Assembly (NCBI RefSeq): GCF_900100715.1
Contig: NZ_FNCA01000001.1
Span: 1 to 64,000, forward strand
Direction of reading: 5' to 3'
Source of the DNA: Methanolobus vulcani
Lineage (GTDB): Archaea; Halobacteriota; Methanosarcinia; Methanosarcinales; Methanosarcinaceae
DNA: 64,000 nucleotides
Position 1 is the first letter of the stretch. Every line of letters begins with the position of its first letter. Below the pieces are notes generated by a model. That model worked only from the letters and a program-made list of their open reading frames with translations, did no database searches and was not told the origin of the DNA. Shown here one piece after another: positions 37,197-45,608 of the stretch. A program made the position numbers and the translations under genes.

Positions 37197-37275
37197 GTAT
37201 CTTTTGGATACCAGTATATTGTAGATACTTGCATATAAGGAGGACAGTTTCCAGTTGGATACTGCATATAAAATA
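37197..37275 (-). promoter_or_regulatory. hcp promoter with three palindromes
   Basis: A minus-strand TATA box (TTTATATGC) lies at about 37264-37273. Downstream of it are a 20-base near-palindrome at 37245-37264 (CAGTTTCCA/TGGATACTG, one mismatch), AGTAT/ATACT at 37213-37229, and GTATC/GATAC at 37197-37211. The first overlaps the expected start site, as expected for a repressor operator. The regulator is not identified. Confidence 0.5.
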
Positions 37276-37491
37276 TTCTCATTACTTAAACGAGGCAAAA
37301 TCTGCAATATAGAAACACACATTTCCATGACCAGTTGATGTCACTTCCCATTCCCATACATTTACCCAAACAAAAATAGATTTTGAGCTTTATAAATTTA
37401 CCTTAAGTAGAAATAGTATAATAGAAGAATAAAAAGAAATTGAATAAACAAAAACAAAAAAAAGAAGTATAAATTGTCAAAAAAGAATACC

Positions 37492-38196
37492 TTACCGTAT
37501 TCTTTCAAACAGTGGCAGTTCGTCAGGATGATAACCTTCCCTCAGGAAATAGTTCTTGAACTTTCCACTGGTCTCAACTTCAAGACACTCTATGTCTTCA
37601 AGTGTTTTTATATGGGAAGTCACCGCACCTTTGGATAGACCGAGTTTCTCACAAAGTTCCATATTAGTTATTCCCGGATGATCATAGATCATGCGGCAGA
37701 CCTTTTTACAGGTAGCACCAGGCAGATGAGGTTCAATACGTTTGTGATTCTTATTCCACAAAGCACTCTCGTTCCTGAACAGGCTCACATAGTTCCCGTT
37801 CCTGAACATAAGGATCTTGCCCGCATCCTTAAGATTGATCACATGATATCGCACAGTCCCACGCTTGATACCAAGGTCGCTTTCTATCATATTGACCGTG
37901 CTGCCAGGATTTTTTTTAATGAAATTAAGTATTCTCTGACGATTCTCATTATTGGGGTCTTTTTTAGCCCATGCTGTGAGTAAAGCTACGATTTTCCAGC
38001 CCAGGCCCATGATAATAAATCCCAATGCTACTATTTTTAGCTTAAATGAAAGGTCCCAGAAAGATATAATTTCCTGTGAGCCATAAGAGACAGAAGATTC
38101 AGATGTAACATTATGAAAAACAACAGAGTTATCGTTACCATAACAATAAGGTACAAAAAAAAGTAAAATGATAAATAGTAAAAATATTTTATTCAT
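37492..38196 (-). CDS. membrane-anchored transcription regulator with two winged-helix domains
   Basis: The 234-residue protein has a hydrophobic N terminus that looks like a signal sequence (1-20), a short exported segment (to about 45), a membrane helix (about 52-72, IVALGFIIMGLGWKIVALLT), and then two winged helix-turn-helix domains: RILNFIKKNPGSTVNMIESD and, further on, MIYDHPGITNMELCEKLGLS. Such one-component regulators with an exported tip are common in Methanosarcinaceae. The gene starts 19 bases after the stop of the secreted-protein gene, so the two may form a signal-and-regulator pair. Target genes are unknown; hcp and its palindromic promoter are next door. Confidence 0.8.
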   Translation of the reverse strand: MNKIFLLFIILLFFVPYCYGNDNSVVFHNVTSESSVSYGSQEIISFWDLSFKLKIVALGFIIMGLGWKIVALLTAWAKKDPNNENRQRILNFIKKNPGSTVNMIESDLGIKRGTVRYHVINLKDAGKILMFRNGNYVSLFRNESALWNKNHKRIEPHLPGATCKKVCRMIYDHPGITNMELCEKLGLSKGAVTSHIKTLEDIECLEVETSGKFKNYFLREGYHPDELPLFERIR

Positions 38197-38215
38197 ACAT
38201 TAATACTATTGAATA

Positions 38216-38632
38216 TCATATAGAATAATCTTCTGTTCCGGCCACTGAATAGCCATAAACTGCAAGACTCCAAGTTCCTTGTTGAAGACCGTTAGAATTG
38301 TATATAGTCACTAAAGTTCTACCATTTATACGACCATCAGCAGAATCATAATACACACCTACAAGATTATCATTTGGATCATAAACATAAAGTTTTAGTG
38401 AATCACTTCTATCTCCCCAATTTAAATCGATTGTCATTGAATTTGTAGATGTATATAAGGGATAACCATGCCAATTAGTTTGACCCTGAGTAATTGTGTA
38501 TCCTACAGACAATATTCCAATGTCACCATTAGAACCTGATGAGACTGCGTCGATTGCTGTTTCAGATGATTTTGCTCCTGCGACGGAAACGCAGAGCAAA
38601 AATACGAGAAATGCTATTGCTATTCTTTTCAT
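38216..38632 (-). CDS. secreted protein with beta-sandwich (PPC-like) domain
   Basis: The 138-residue protein begins at ATG 38632 (MKRIAIAFLVFLLCVSVAGA), a clear signal peptide, because GGAG lies seven bases upstream. The mature part has MTIDLNWGDRSDSLKLYVYD and YDSADGRINGRTLVTIYN, then GTWSLAVYGY, which resembles the PPC or pre-peptidase C-terminal fold that binds and folds on surfaces. It sits 19 bases before a membrane-anchored winged-helix regulator, so the two may be co-expressed. It is preceded by a promoter carrying a 15-base element also found in front of a candidate RNA. Confidence 0.8.
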   Translation of the reverse strand: MKRIAIAFLVFLLCVSVAGAKSSETAIDAVSSGSNGDIGILSVGYTITQGQTNWHGYPLYTSTNSMTIDLNWGDRSDSLKLYVYDPNDNLVGVYYDSADGRINGRTLVTIYNSNGLQQGTWSLAVYGYSVAGTEDYSI

Positions 38633-38684
38633 GTTTGTACTCCTACTAGCTTTCACTAGTTATTCAAAAAGATGAAAAAAACTA

Positions 38685-38715
38685 GTATATAACTTTTCTA
38701 GCCATCGTTTAAACT
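38685..38715 (-). promoter_or_regulatory. promoter of the secreted-protein gene with element copy 1
   Basis: Minus strand: AGTTTAAACGATGGC (38715-38701), eight bases, then the TATA box TTATATAC (38692-38685). The predicted start site is near 38663, leaving a leader of about 30 bases. The 15-base element is repeated exactly at 38892-38906. Confidence 0.6.
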
Positions 38716-38854
38716 AAAAAAAAGTGATGCTAAGAAGGAATTTTATTGTGGAGTTGGCCCTTGTTTCAAGTGGAATGAGGGAGTGAGAGGACATAAAAAT
38801 GTCCTCCGCACATCCCTCAATTTCCGTGCAGGTTTGTGCTGGTTGGGTACAAAC
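38716..38854 (-). ncRNA. candidate structured RNA of about 139 nt
   Basis: No protein frame fits. Reading the minus strand from the start site predicted by TATA-like sequence at 38882-38873, the RNA opens with GUUUGU/ACAAAC (38854-38849 with 38837-38832). A long hairpin follows: GGAA/TTCC (822-825 with 772-775 in the 38,000s), TCCCTC/GAGGGA (813-818 with 777-782), an asymmetric internal loop, and TGTCCTC/GAGGACA (800-806 with 787-793) with a six-base loop. A small CTTG/CAAG hairpin is at 38760-38770. It ends in eight Ts (38723-38716). Function unknown; H/ACA-type pocket not established. Confidence 0.5.
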
Positions 38855-38872
38855 AATTCAAAGAAATCAGAA

Positions 38873-38906
38873 TTATAATAAAACCATTATGGCCATCGTT
38901 TAAACT
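38873..38906 (-). promoter_or_regulatory. promoter of the candidate RNA with element copy 2
   Basis: Minus strand: AGTTTAAACGATGGC (38906-38892), about ten bases, then the AT-rich TTATTATAAT (38881-38872). This repeats the arrangement at 38685-38715. The palindromic core is GTTTAAAC. Confidence 0.5.
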
Positions 38907-39235
38907 GAAATCCAAGCAACTTGAATGAAAGATGGCAATATTCATTTTAATTATGAGTAAAGTGTTAAAAATTGTAAAGAAATGCTCCCTTTAATCCATC
39001 ATGTTCTAATCCGGATACTAGCCCGTCTTTGCCGAATTATGAATTTGTCGCTACTATCCTGCAATCATAATATTGGATCAAGGTCATTCAGCAAACCGTA
39101 CATTTCTTTCTTAGTTATTCTAAGTATCTGTTTTTCTTAATTTAAGTTCAAAAAGTATAAGGTTGTGAGCTATTCATAATTAACTTAGGAAACAATTTCT
39201 GAATAAAGTATTTAAAAATAGGAGCGGGGGTTTAG
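38907..39235. other. non-coding stretch before the beta-helix gene
   Basis: It contains the promoter of the plus-strand gene (TATA-like GTATTTAAAAATA at about 39208-39220, then GGAGCGGGGG before the ATG). On the minus strand 39065-39136 reads as a 23-residue fragment EKQILRITKKEMYGLLNDLD... with a stop, without start codon context, possibly a decayed gene end. Confidence 0.4.
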
Positions 39236-40807
39236 ATGACACTTACCAGAGTTAATATGATCAGGATTGCAGTATCTTTCTTTTGCCTTATGTTCTTACT
39301 TATCGGAGGAACTACTGCATCTTCGTTCATTTTTGTGAACAACAGTACTGGCCCGGTGGCCGATTATACATCTATACAGCAAGCCATAGATAATGCCAGT
39401 AATGAAGATGTGATAATACTTCATCCTGGCATTTATCATGAGAATATTGATGTAGACAAACAAATAAGTATCAGATCAGTAGGAAATCAGAATGATACGA
39501 TTATAATAGCCAAAAATCAAACAGATAATGTATTTTATGTTAATTCCGACAACGTTTCTATTGAAGGCCTGACCATAGAGGGAGCTACAAGCGCCATCTG
39601 GGAAAACAGAATTGCCGGTATATTTTTAGATTCATCGGATAACTGCAACATCACAAACAATAGATTAACCGGAAACTATGAAGGCGTGATCCTTCATGAA
39701 TCTAATAATAATATTATCAAAACAAATAAGATATTCAAGAATATAAACGGTAATGGAATATCTCTTCATAACTCCGACCTGAATACACTGAATTCTAATA
39801 TTATCAACTCGAACTGGTGGTCAGGTATTTACCTGAGTTCCTCGGATTTCAATGAGATCAGTGGCAACCAGATTAAATCTAATCTGGAAGGAATCAACCT
39901 TTACAGATCAAAGAATAACAAATTGAACAACAATATTGCCAATTCAAATGGTCTTTATGGAATTGTCCTTGATACCGATTCGAACAACAATGAATTGAAC
40001 ATGAATACAGCAAACCTGAATAAGAATTCCGGAATATATTTAAAATATTCAAGTTCAAACACTATGGCAGACAATGTTGCAGATTCCAATTACTACCAGG
40101 GAATACTAATGAAGTTTTCATCCGGAAATAAAATAATTAATAATTCTGCATCAGAGAACATGCCTGAATCATCATCTGATGAAGATTCAGTTTCAACTTT
40201 CGGGATATATCTCACTAATTGTGATGAAAATGAAATTATCGGGAACCTGCTATACCTAAACAAGGACGTAGGAATAGGTATTCAGGAGTCTTCACAGAAT
40301 TACATAAACGGGAACATACTTCTCAGTACTTCAACAGGCTTATCTGTATCTTATTCAAATGGAAATTTAATTTACGATAATTATTTCCATAATCCTGTCA
40401 ATGTCGATTTCACCGGCTTGAACTTTGGTAACCAGTGGAATACCAGTCTTAAAGAGGAAGTTAACATTCTGAATGGTGACTTCAGAGGTGGTAATTTCTG
40501 GTCTGATCCGTATTGTAAAGGATATAGTCAGCTTTGTGAAGACCTGGACCTGAACGGAATATGTGATCTCCCCTACCAGATAAACGATGAAAATACAGAC
40601 TTTTTGCCTCTCTACGATCCCACTACTTCATGGAAAGGTGATTATGACTATGATGAAGATGTAGATTTTGATGACTTTGTTGAATTTGCAGCCTGCTATA
40701 ATTCTATGATAGGTCAAAACAATTATCAACGTATATTTGATTTTGAAGGTGATTGTGACGTTGATTTTGATGACTTTGTTGAATTTGCAGGCAATTATCA
40801 GAAATAA
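39236..40807 (+). CDS. secreted NosD-like beta-helix protein with dockerin-like tail
   Basis: The 523-residue protein has a signal peptide (about 5-30) followed by a right-handed parallel beta-helix: repeated N-x-I/L-x-x-N units such as NCNITNNRLTGNYEGVILHE and NSDLNTLNSNIINSNWWSGI, the NosD/CASH pattern found in carbohydrate-binding or -cleaving surface proteins. At the C terminus are two EF-hand-like repeats, YDEDVDFDDFVEFA and DCDVDFDDFVEFA, which resemble dockerin or calcium-binding repeats. The gene has its own TATA box and a G-rich Shine-Dalgarno site. It is probably exported and Ca-binding; ligand unknown. Confidence 0.85.
   Translation: MTLTRVNMIRIAVSFFCLMFLLIGGTTASSFIFVNNSTGPVADYTSIQQAIDNASNEDVIILHPGIYHENIDVDKQISIRSVGNQNDTIIIAKNQTDNVFYVNSDNVSIEGLTIEGATSAIWENRIAGIFLDSSDNCNITNNRLTGNYEGVILHESNNNIIKTNKIFKNINGNGISLHNSDLNTLNSNIINSNWWSGIYLSSSDFNEISGNQIKSNLEGINLYRSKNNKLNNNIANSNGLYGIVLDTDSNNNELNMNTANLNKNSGIYLKYSSSNTMADNVADSNYYQGILMKFSSGNKIINNSASENMPESSSDEDSVSTFGIYLTNCDENEIIGNLLYLNKDVGIGIQESSQNYINGNILLSTSTGLSVSYSNGNLIYDNYFHNPVNVDFTGLNFGNQWNTSLKEEVNILNGDFRGGNFWSDPYCKGYSQLCEDLDLNGICDLPYQINDENTDFLPLYDPTTSWKGDYDYDEDVDFDDFVEFAACYNSMIGQNNYQRIFDFEGDCDVDFDDFVEFAGNYQK
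40664..40790 (+). repeat. 28-base direct repeat encoding the dockerin-like motifs
   Basis: The same 28 bases, starting GATTTTGATGACTTTG and ending GAATTTGCAG, occur at 40664-40691 and 40763-40790, 99 bases apart, in the same reading frame. This nucleotide identity points to a recent duplication or gene conversion. Confidence 0.9.
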
Positions 40808-41162
40808 GAGAACTACAGAAGCAACGGAATTGGTAATCTTACCGAAAATTAAAGACAAAAATAGTAAACGGAAAGCAAAATGATCTTTGCTCTCCTATTA
40901 TAACATTTTTTAGATTACACAGTTGTATTGATACTTAACTCATCCGGATTTTGAGATAGCTGGTTAAGAATTTCTTCTATGACAACTTTTTGTCCTGAAA
41001 AAACTACAATACCTCCTGAATATGGACTTGGGTTATATGGTCAAAGCCACTTTCAGTTTATAGACTTAAAATATCAATTTCTAATGTTATTGCTATAGTG
41101 AATATCATGCAAAACTATATCTTTATCCAGACCATCATTTCCTGCTATAGGGAGCCAACAAT
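40808..41162. other. non-coding stretch before hdrA
   Basis: These 355 bases hold the hdrA promoter region and a protein-like fragment on the minus strand (see 40915-41040). No further gene was seen. Confidence 0.5.
40915..41040 (-). pseudogene. possible 3' remnant of a protein gene
   Basis: A minus-strand frame of 41 residues, containing PYSGGIVVFSGQKVVIEEIL and ending NPDELSINTTV then a stop, looks like the C terminus of a folded protein, but there is no ATG, GTG or TTG start inside it and a TGA lies directly upstream. It may be a decayed gene end or chance. Confidence 0.3.
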
Positions 41163-43517
41163 ATGCGAATCGGAGTTTATATCTGCCATTGCGGACTGAA
41201 TATCGCACATACAATCAACGTAGAGTCACTCAGAGATAAGGTCAGTGAATTAAAAGACGTTGCTCTGGTCAAGGACATACAGTTCATGTGTTCCGATTCG
41301 GGACAGGATTCCATAGTTCAGGATATAACCGACCTTGATCTTAATCACATACTTGTTGCAGCCTGTTCTCCTCATCTGCATGAGCAGACCTTCAAAAGAG
41401 TGCTTGAAAAAGCAGGCCTCAATCCTTTCATGCTGGAAATGGTCAATATCCGCGAGCAATGTTCCTGGGTTCACATGGACAATCCGCAGATGGCAACCCA
41501 GAAGGCTTTCGATCTTATCAGAATGGGAATCGCCAGACTCAAACTACTGGACCCATTACAGCTCAAAAAAATCCCCGCAAAAAAAGATGTAATGGTAATT
41601 GGAGGAGGTGTAGCTGGAATTGAAGCCGCTCTCACACTGGCAAACTCCGGTCATCATGTAATAATGGTCGAAAAAGAACCCACCATCGGCGGAAAGATGG
41701 CACTTCTCAATGAAGTATTCCCGACCAATGACTGTTCTATCTGTGTACTTGCTCCCAAGATGACGGATGTGAATCAGCATCCGAACATCGACCTTATAAC
41801 ACTTGCAGAAGTAACCGAAGTAAGCGGCCCTGTAGGTAATTTTAACGTAACAGTAACCAGACAGCCAAGGTATATTGACGAAGACAAATGCAAAGGCTGC
41901 GTGGATGAATGCGGACGTGTATGTCCCGTAGAAGTTCCAAACCGATTCGATTCCGGACTGGGAAAAACTAAAGCCATCAACATGCCAATTCCACAGGCAG
42001 TTCCTCAGGTAGTCTATATTGATAATGAATACTGCGTGGGTTGCGGACTCTGCAAACTGGCATGTCCTGCTGATGCTATTGACTATCACCAGAAAGAAGA
42101 GAAAATAGAACTCACCGTTGGAGCAATCATACTTTCAACTGGCTACAGTCATTTCGATGCAAGCAGGAAACCAGAATATGGTTATGGAACCTATCCAGAT
42201 GTAATCACAAATATGGAAATGGAACGCCTGCTTAACGCTGCTGGCCCCACAAAAGGCAGAGTTCTTTCACCTTCAACACTCAAGGTTCCTGAAAAAGTAT
42301 CATTCATCCAGTGTGTTGGTTCAAGGGATGAACAGGTTGGAAATCCATACTGTTCAAGGGTATGCTGCATGTCCAGTATGAAGAATGCACAGTTGCTCAA
42401 GGAAAGATACCCTGATGTTGATATTACAATTCATTACATTGATGTCCGTGCATCCGGTGAGATGTACGAGGAATACTACATCCGCAGCCAGGAAATGGGA
42501 ATCAATTTCACTCGTGGAAAGGTTGGAGAGATTCTTCAGGATACGGATGGAAAACTGAAACTGCGTTACGAGGACACTTTAAGCAGCGAACTGTACGAAG
42601 AACCCACAGACCTTGTTGTCCTTGCAACTGGTATGGAAAACGTCAAAGATGCTGACACGATTTCCAGAGTTCTAAACCTTACAAGACGTACAGACCGTTT
42701 CTTCTCCATCGCCCACCCGAAGATGAGACCTGTAGATTCCCATGTAAAAGGAATATACATAGCAGGATGTGCATCCGGTCCTAAAGAAATACAGGTATCC
42801 ATTGCCCAGGGAAGTGGAGCAGCAGCCAAGGCAATGCAGTTGCTTTCAAAGGGAGAGCTTGAGATGGACCCGCTCAGTGCCCATGTGAATCCTGATAAGT
42901 GCATTGGATGTGGAATCTGTGCTGACACCTGCAAATTCAATAAGATAACAATGATCGACCGCAAAGCTGTGGTTGACGAACTTTCATGCATGGGATGCGG
43001 TGCTTGTAGTGCATCATGTCCTGCTGATGCCATATGGATGAGAAACAGCACAGATGCCCAGATAATAGCCCAGATACATGCTGCAACCGAAGTTAAATCC
43101 GAATCGCCACTTATCGTTGCTTTTCTCTGCAACTGGTGCAGCTACACATGTGCTGACCTTGCAGGAACTTCCAGGATACAGTATCCGACAAATATCCGTG
43201 TTATCCGCGTCATGTGTGCAGGGCGTGTTGACCCATCCTTTGTGCTTGAAGCACTGGAACATGGTGCAGACGGAGTGCTAGTAGCTGGTTGTCGTCTCGG
43301 AGAGTGTCACTACACTTTTGCGAACTATAATGCAAAACAAAGGATGGAAGCTTTAAAAGAAGTCCTTGCAGATGTCGGAATTGACCCCGGACGTCTCAGT
43401 GTTGAATGGATATCGGCATCAGAAGGTGAAAGGTTCGCAAATTCCATCGAAGGCTTTGTTGATTACCTGAAGAAGATCGGCCCAATAGGTTCCGAACTCA
43501 GGGAGGGTGAACAATGA
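41163..43517 (+). CDS. hdrA: heterodisulfide reductase subunit A fused to MvhD (HdrA2 type)
   Basis: HdrA is the flavin subunit where electron bifurcation takes place. The 784-residue protein begins with the HdrA N-terminal domain (RIGVYICHCGLNIA), a FAD-binding region from about 135 (VMVIGGGVAGIEAAL), two inserted ferredoxin motifs (CKGCVDECGRVCP, CVGCGLCKLACP, about 243-303) and two more later (CIGCGICADTC, CMGCGACSASCP, about 580-620). Residues about 655-784 are an MvhD domain (FLCNWCSYTCADLAG, CRLGECHY) with a [2Fe-2S] site, as in M. acetivorans HdrA2. It overlaps the polyferredoxin gene by four bases. HdrB and HdrC are not encoded nearby. Confidence 0.93.
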   Translation: MRIGVYICHCGLNIAHTINVESLRDKVSELKDVALVKDIQFMCSDSGQDSIVQDITDLDLNHILVAACSPHLHEQTFKRVLEKAGLNPFMLEMVNIREQCSWVHMDNPQMATQKAFDLIRMGIARLKLLDPLQLKKIPAKKDVMVIGGGVAGIEAALTLANSGHHVIMVEKEPTIGGKMALLNEVFPTNDCSICVLAPKMTDVNQHPNIDLITLAEVTEVSGPVGNFNVTVTRQPRYIDEDKCKGCVDECGRVCPVEVPNRFDSGLGKTKAINMPIPQAVPQVVYIDNEYCVGCGLCKLACPADAIDYHQKEEKIELTVGAIILSTGYSHFDASRKPEYGYGTYPDVITNMEMERLLNAAGPTKGRVLSPSTLKVPEKVSFIQCVGSRDEQVGNPYCSRVCCMSSMKNAQLLKERYPDVDITIHYIDVRASGEMYEEYYIRSQEMGINFTRGKVGEILQDTDGKLKLRYEDTLSSELYEEPTDLVVLATGMENVKDADTISRVLNLTRRTDRFFSIAHPKMRPVDSHVKGIYIAGCASGPKEIQVSIAQGSGAAAKAMQLLSKGELEMDPLSAHVNPDKCIGCGICADTCKFNKITMIDRKAVVDELSCMGCGACSASCPADAIWMRNSTDAQIIAQIHAATEVKSESPLIVAFLCNWCSYTCADLAGTSRIQYPTNIRVIRVMCAGRVDPSFVLEALEHGADGVLVAGCRLGECHYTFANYNAKQRMEALKEVLADVGIDPGRLSVEWISASEGERFANSIEGFVDYLKKIGPIGSELREGEQ

Positions 43518-44818
43518 GCGAGGAATGCAGGGAGAATTCACTCTGTGTCGAGAAAGACATGGATATGGATGGCTCACACTTCATCTACCGTCAGATAAGC
43601 AGCAAATCCATAAAGTTCCTTGATTTTGATTACAAACGATGCGTTGGGTGTGGAATCTGTGTGGATATCTGTCCGACCAAAGCTCTGGAACTCGGTCCAA
43701 TGCAGGAAATATCCACTGGACTGGATGCTCCACCTGTGATGATGGACCTTGAGAAATGCACATTCTGTTCAATGTGTACTAATTTCTGTCCGGTTCATGC
43801 TTTCAAAATGACCGAAGAAGGAGAGCTTCCTGAGAAAGAAGAGTTCCCGACATTCGATTCATATGTCAGGATGAATGAGAAATGCCTGCCATGTGCACTC
43901 TGCAAAGCTGCATGTCCTGAAGAAGCTATTGAGGTAGAATTCACATTCCCGAAGAAAGAGGAGATTGCACCATTTAAGGAAGATGCAGAAGGCGAGATCG
44001 AGATCGATACTGAGAAATGCAATTTCTGCGGACTCTGCGCTGAATTCTGTGAAGCATTCCTGCTTGTTGAAAAGGAGAAAACTCCAACTGACCCGCAGCC
44101 ATTTGATATGCTACTGGTTGACGAGGATAAATGTGATTACTGTGTGCTCTGTCAGGACCTCTGTCCTGAGGATGCCATCAAAGTCAAAGGTGAGAAACGA
44201 GGCGAAGCCCCTGAGATTGAAGGGAAGGTTACAGTAGATGACGAAAAATGCACACGCTGTACATGGTGTCAGGTTGTCTGCCCTTATGATGCAGTGGATA
44301 TCAAAAAGCAATTTGAGGGCGAACTAAATCTAATTGATGTCAACGTTGACAAATGTGACCCGCAGGGCTGTCACGGATGTTTTAATGTCTGTCCTTCACA
44401 TCTCTGGTACGTACCGGAAGAGGGTGCAAAGATCGCAGCAAAGTCTGACTACTGTACTTATTGTGGTGCCTGTGTCAATGCATGTCCCAAGGATGTCATG
44501 ACAGTTTCCAGGATAAAGGTGAATCATACACCTGTACCGGATTCCCCGTGGGCAGAACAGTGGAAGGATGCGATAGATTCCATGGTTACCGGAAAGAGAA
44601 ATTATCCTGATGTTTCCAGAACTCTTGAAGTCGAACCTGAAGCTCACAAAGAGCATGTTGAAGTTGAACTTCCACAAGTTGATGGCTCATTGCTCAAGCT
44701 TGCAAAAGAGCGTATAGAAAAAGCAAAACCATTGCTTGATAATGTAAAACTTAGAATGATGATTGAAAAGGAGGATCCTGAAAAGCTCAGTGATGAAATT
44801 AAAAAGAGGTTAAACTGA
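43514..44818 (+). CDS. polyferredoxin with eight [4Fe-4S] motifs
   Basis: The 434-residue protein contains eight C-x2-C-x2-C-x3-C type motifs: CVGCGICVDICP, CTFCSMCTNFCP, CLPCALCKAACP, CNFCGLCAEFCE, CDYCVLCQDLCP, CTRCTWCQVVCP, a variant CDPQGCHGCFNVCP and CTYCGACVNACP. It is very acidic between motifs. Such wires carry electrons between redox enzymes. Its overlap with hdrA (ATGA) means coupled translation and probably a complex with HdrA-MvhD. A helical C-terminal tail (about 365-434) has no clusters. The electron donor is not visible; in M. acetivorans F420H2 serves the HdrA2 complex. Confidence 0.9.
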   Translation: MSEECRENSLCVEKDMDMDGSHFIYRQISSKSIKFLDFDYKRCVGCGICVDICPTKALELGPMQEISTGLDAPPVMMDLEKCTFCSMCTNFCPVHAFKMTEEGELPEKEEFPTFDSYVRMNEKCLPCALCKAACPEEAIEVEFTFPKKEEIAPFKEDAEGEIEIDTEKCNFCGLCAEFCEAFLLVEKEKTPTDPQPFDMLLVDEDKCDYCVLCQDLCPEDAIKVKGEKRGEAPEIEGKVTVDDEKCTRCTWCQVVCPYDAVDIKKQFEGELNLIDVNVDKCDPQGCHGCFNVCPSHLWYVPEEGAKIAAKSDYCTYCGACVNACPKDVMTVSRIKVNHTPVPDSPWAEQWKDAIDSMVTGKRNYPDVSRTLEVEPEAHKEHVEVELPQVDGSLLKLAKERIEKAKPLLDNVKLRMMIEKEDPEKLSDEIKKRLN

Positions 44819-44894
44819 ACTTTTCATGGATTATTTTGTCAAAACATTAAATGAAAAATTATAAAATGTATCAAGTCTAAAAAGATTTTAGATT

Positions 44895-45353
44895 ATGGAC
44901 ATAGAAAAAAGCACTCGTGATTTTTCAATAAAAAGACTAATAGAAAATGATTACACTACAGGCTTTTTTACTTATGCGATTTTCATAGTATGGATAATGT
45001 ACTTCATTTTCTTGATGCTTGACTTATCTTTTTTAGATGCTTCTAGTTTTAAGATTATTCCAATTCTGACAACAGGAATAGGAATACCGTTTTTGATGTG
45101 GAGAATCTATTTTTTTAGAAAAATGTACAAGTGTGGAGTTGAAACTACAGGTACAATTGTCTTTGCTGCTTATCTTGGCCGTGGTGACCGAGTAATATAT
45201 GAATATTCATTTCAAAATGAAAAATATAAGACTGGAAATGGATTAGCACCTGTGTTTTTATCAGAGAACGGTTACAAAGTCGGTGATGAAATAATACTTC
45301 TGGTTAATCCAAAGAAACCTAAAAAAGCTGTGATTAAAGACATTTATTTCTGA
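44895..45353 (+). CDS. DUF3592-like membrane protein
   Basis: A 152-residue protein with two membrane helices (about 22-42 and 50-68) and a C-terminal beta domain of about 75 residues (VETTGTIVFAAYLG, YEYSFQNEKYKTGN, VGDEIILLVNPKKPKKA), which matches the layout of DUF3592. Function unknown. It is AT-rich and lies 76 bases after the polyferredoxin gene. Confidence 0.7.
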   Translation: MDIEKSTRDFSIKRLIENDYTTGFFTYAIFIVWIMYFIFLMLDLSFLDASSFKIIPILTTGIGIPFLMWRIYFFRKMYKCGVETTGTIVFAAYLGRGDRVIYEYSFQNEKYKTGNGLAPVFLSENGYKVGDEIILLVNPKKPKKAVIKDIYF

Positions 45354-45608
45354 TTTTTGAATAAATTACCTTGTTATAATGAAATTCTAATCAGGCAGTT
45401 GAAAGAAAAGATATTAATGAACATCCCATCCATATTTTCAAATTGATACCTACCCGTTTTCATGAATTATTAATATGACTGAGCGTATCTTTCTGCAGAT
45501 GTAGCCTTTTTAAGAGAGAATTCAGGATTTGCAACAATAACTTTATACATCCTGAGGCTGTTTGATGTGTAAACCGACGTATGCGAAACTAACTTGGTGA
45601 GATCATCC

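Noticed and set aside
38701-38906. The two 15-base repeats as ends of a small mobile element
   Set aside because: They are direct repeats without inverted ends, and both lie at the same position relative to TATA boxes, so promoter elements are more likely; not excluded.
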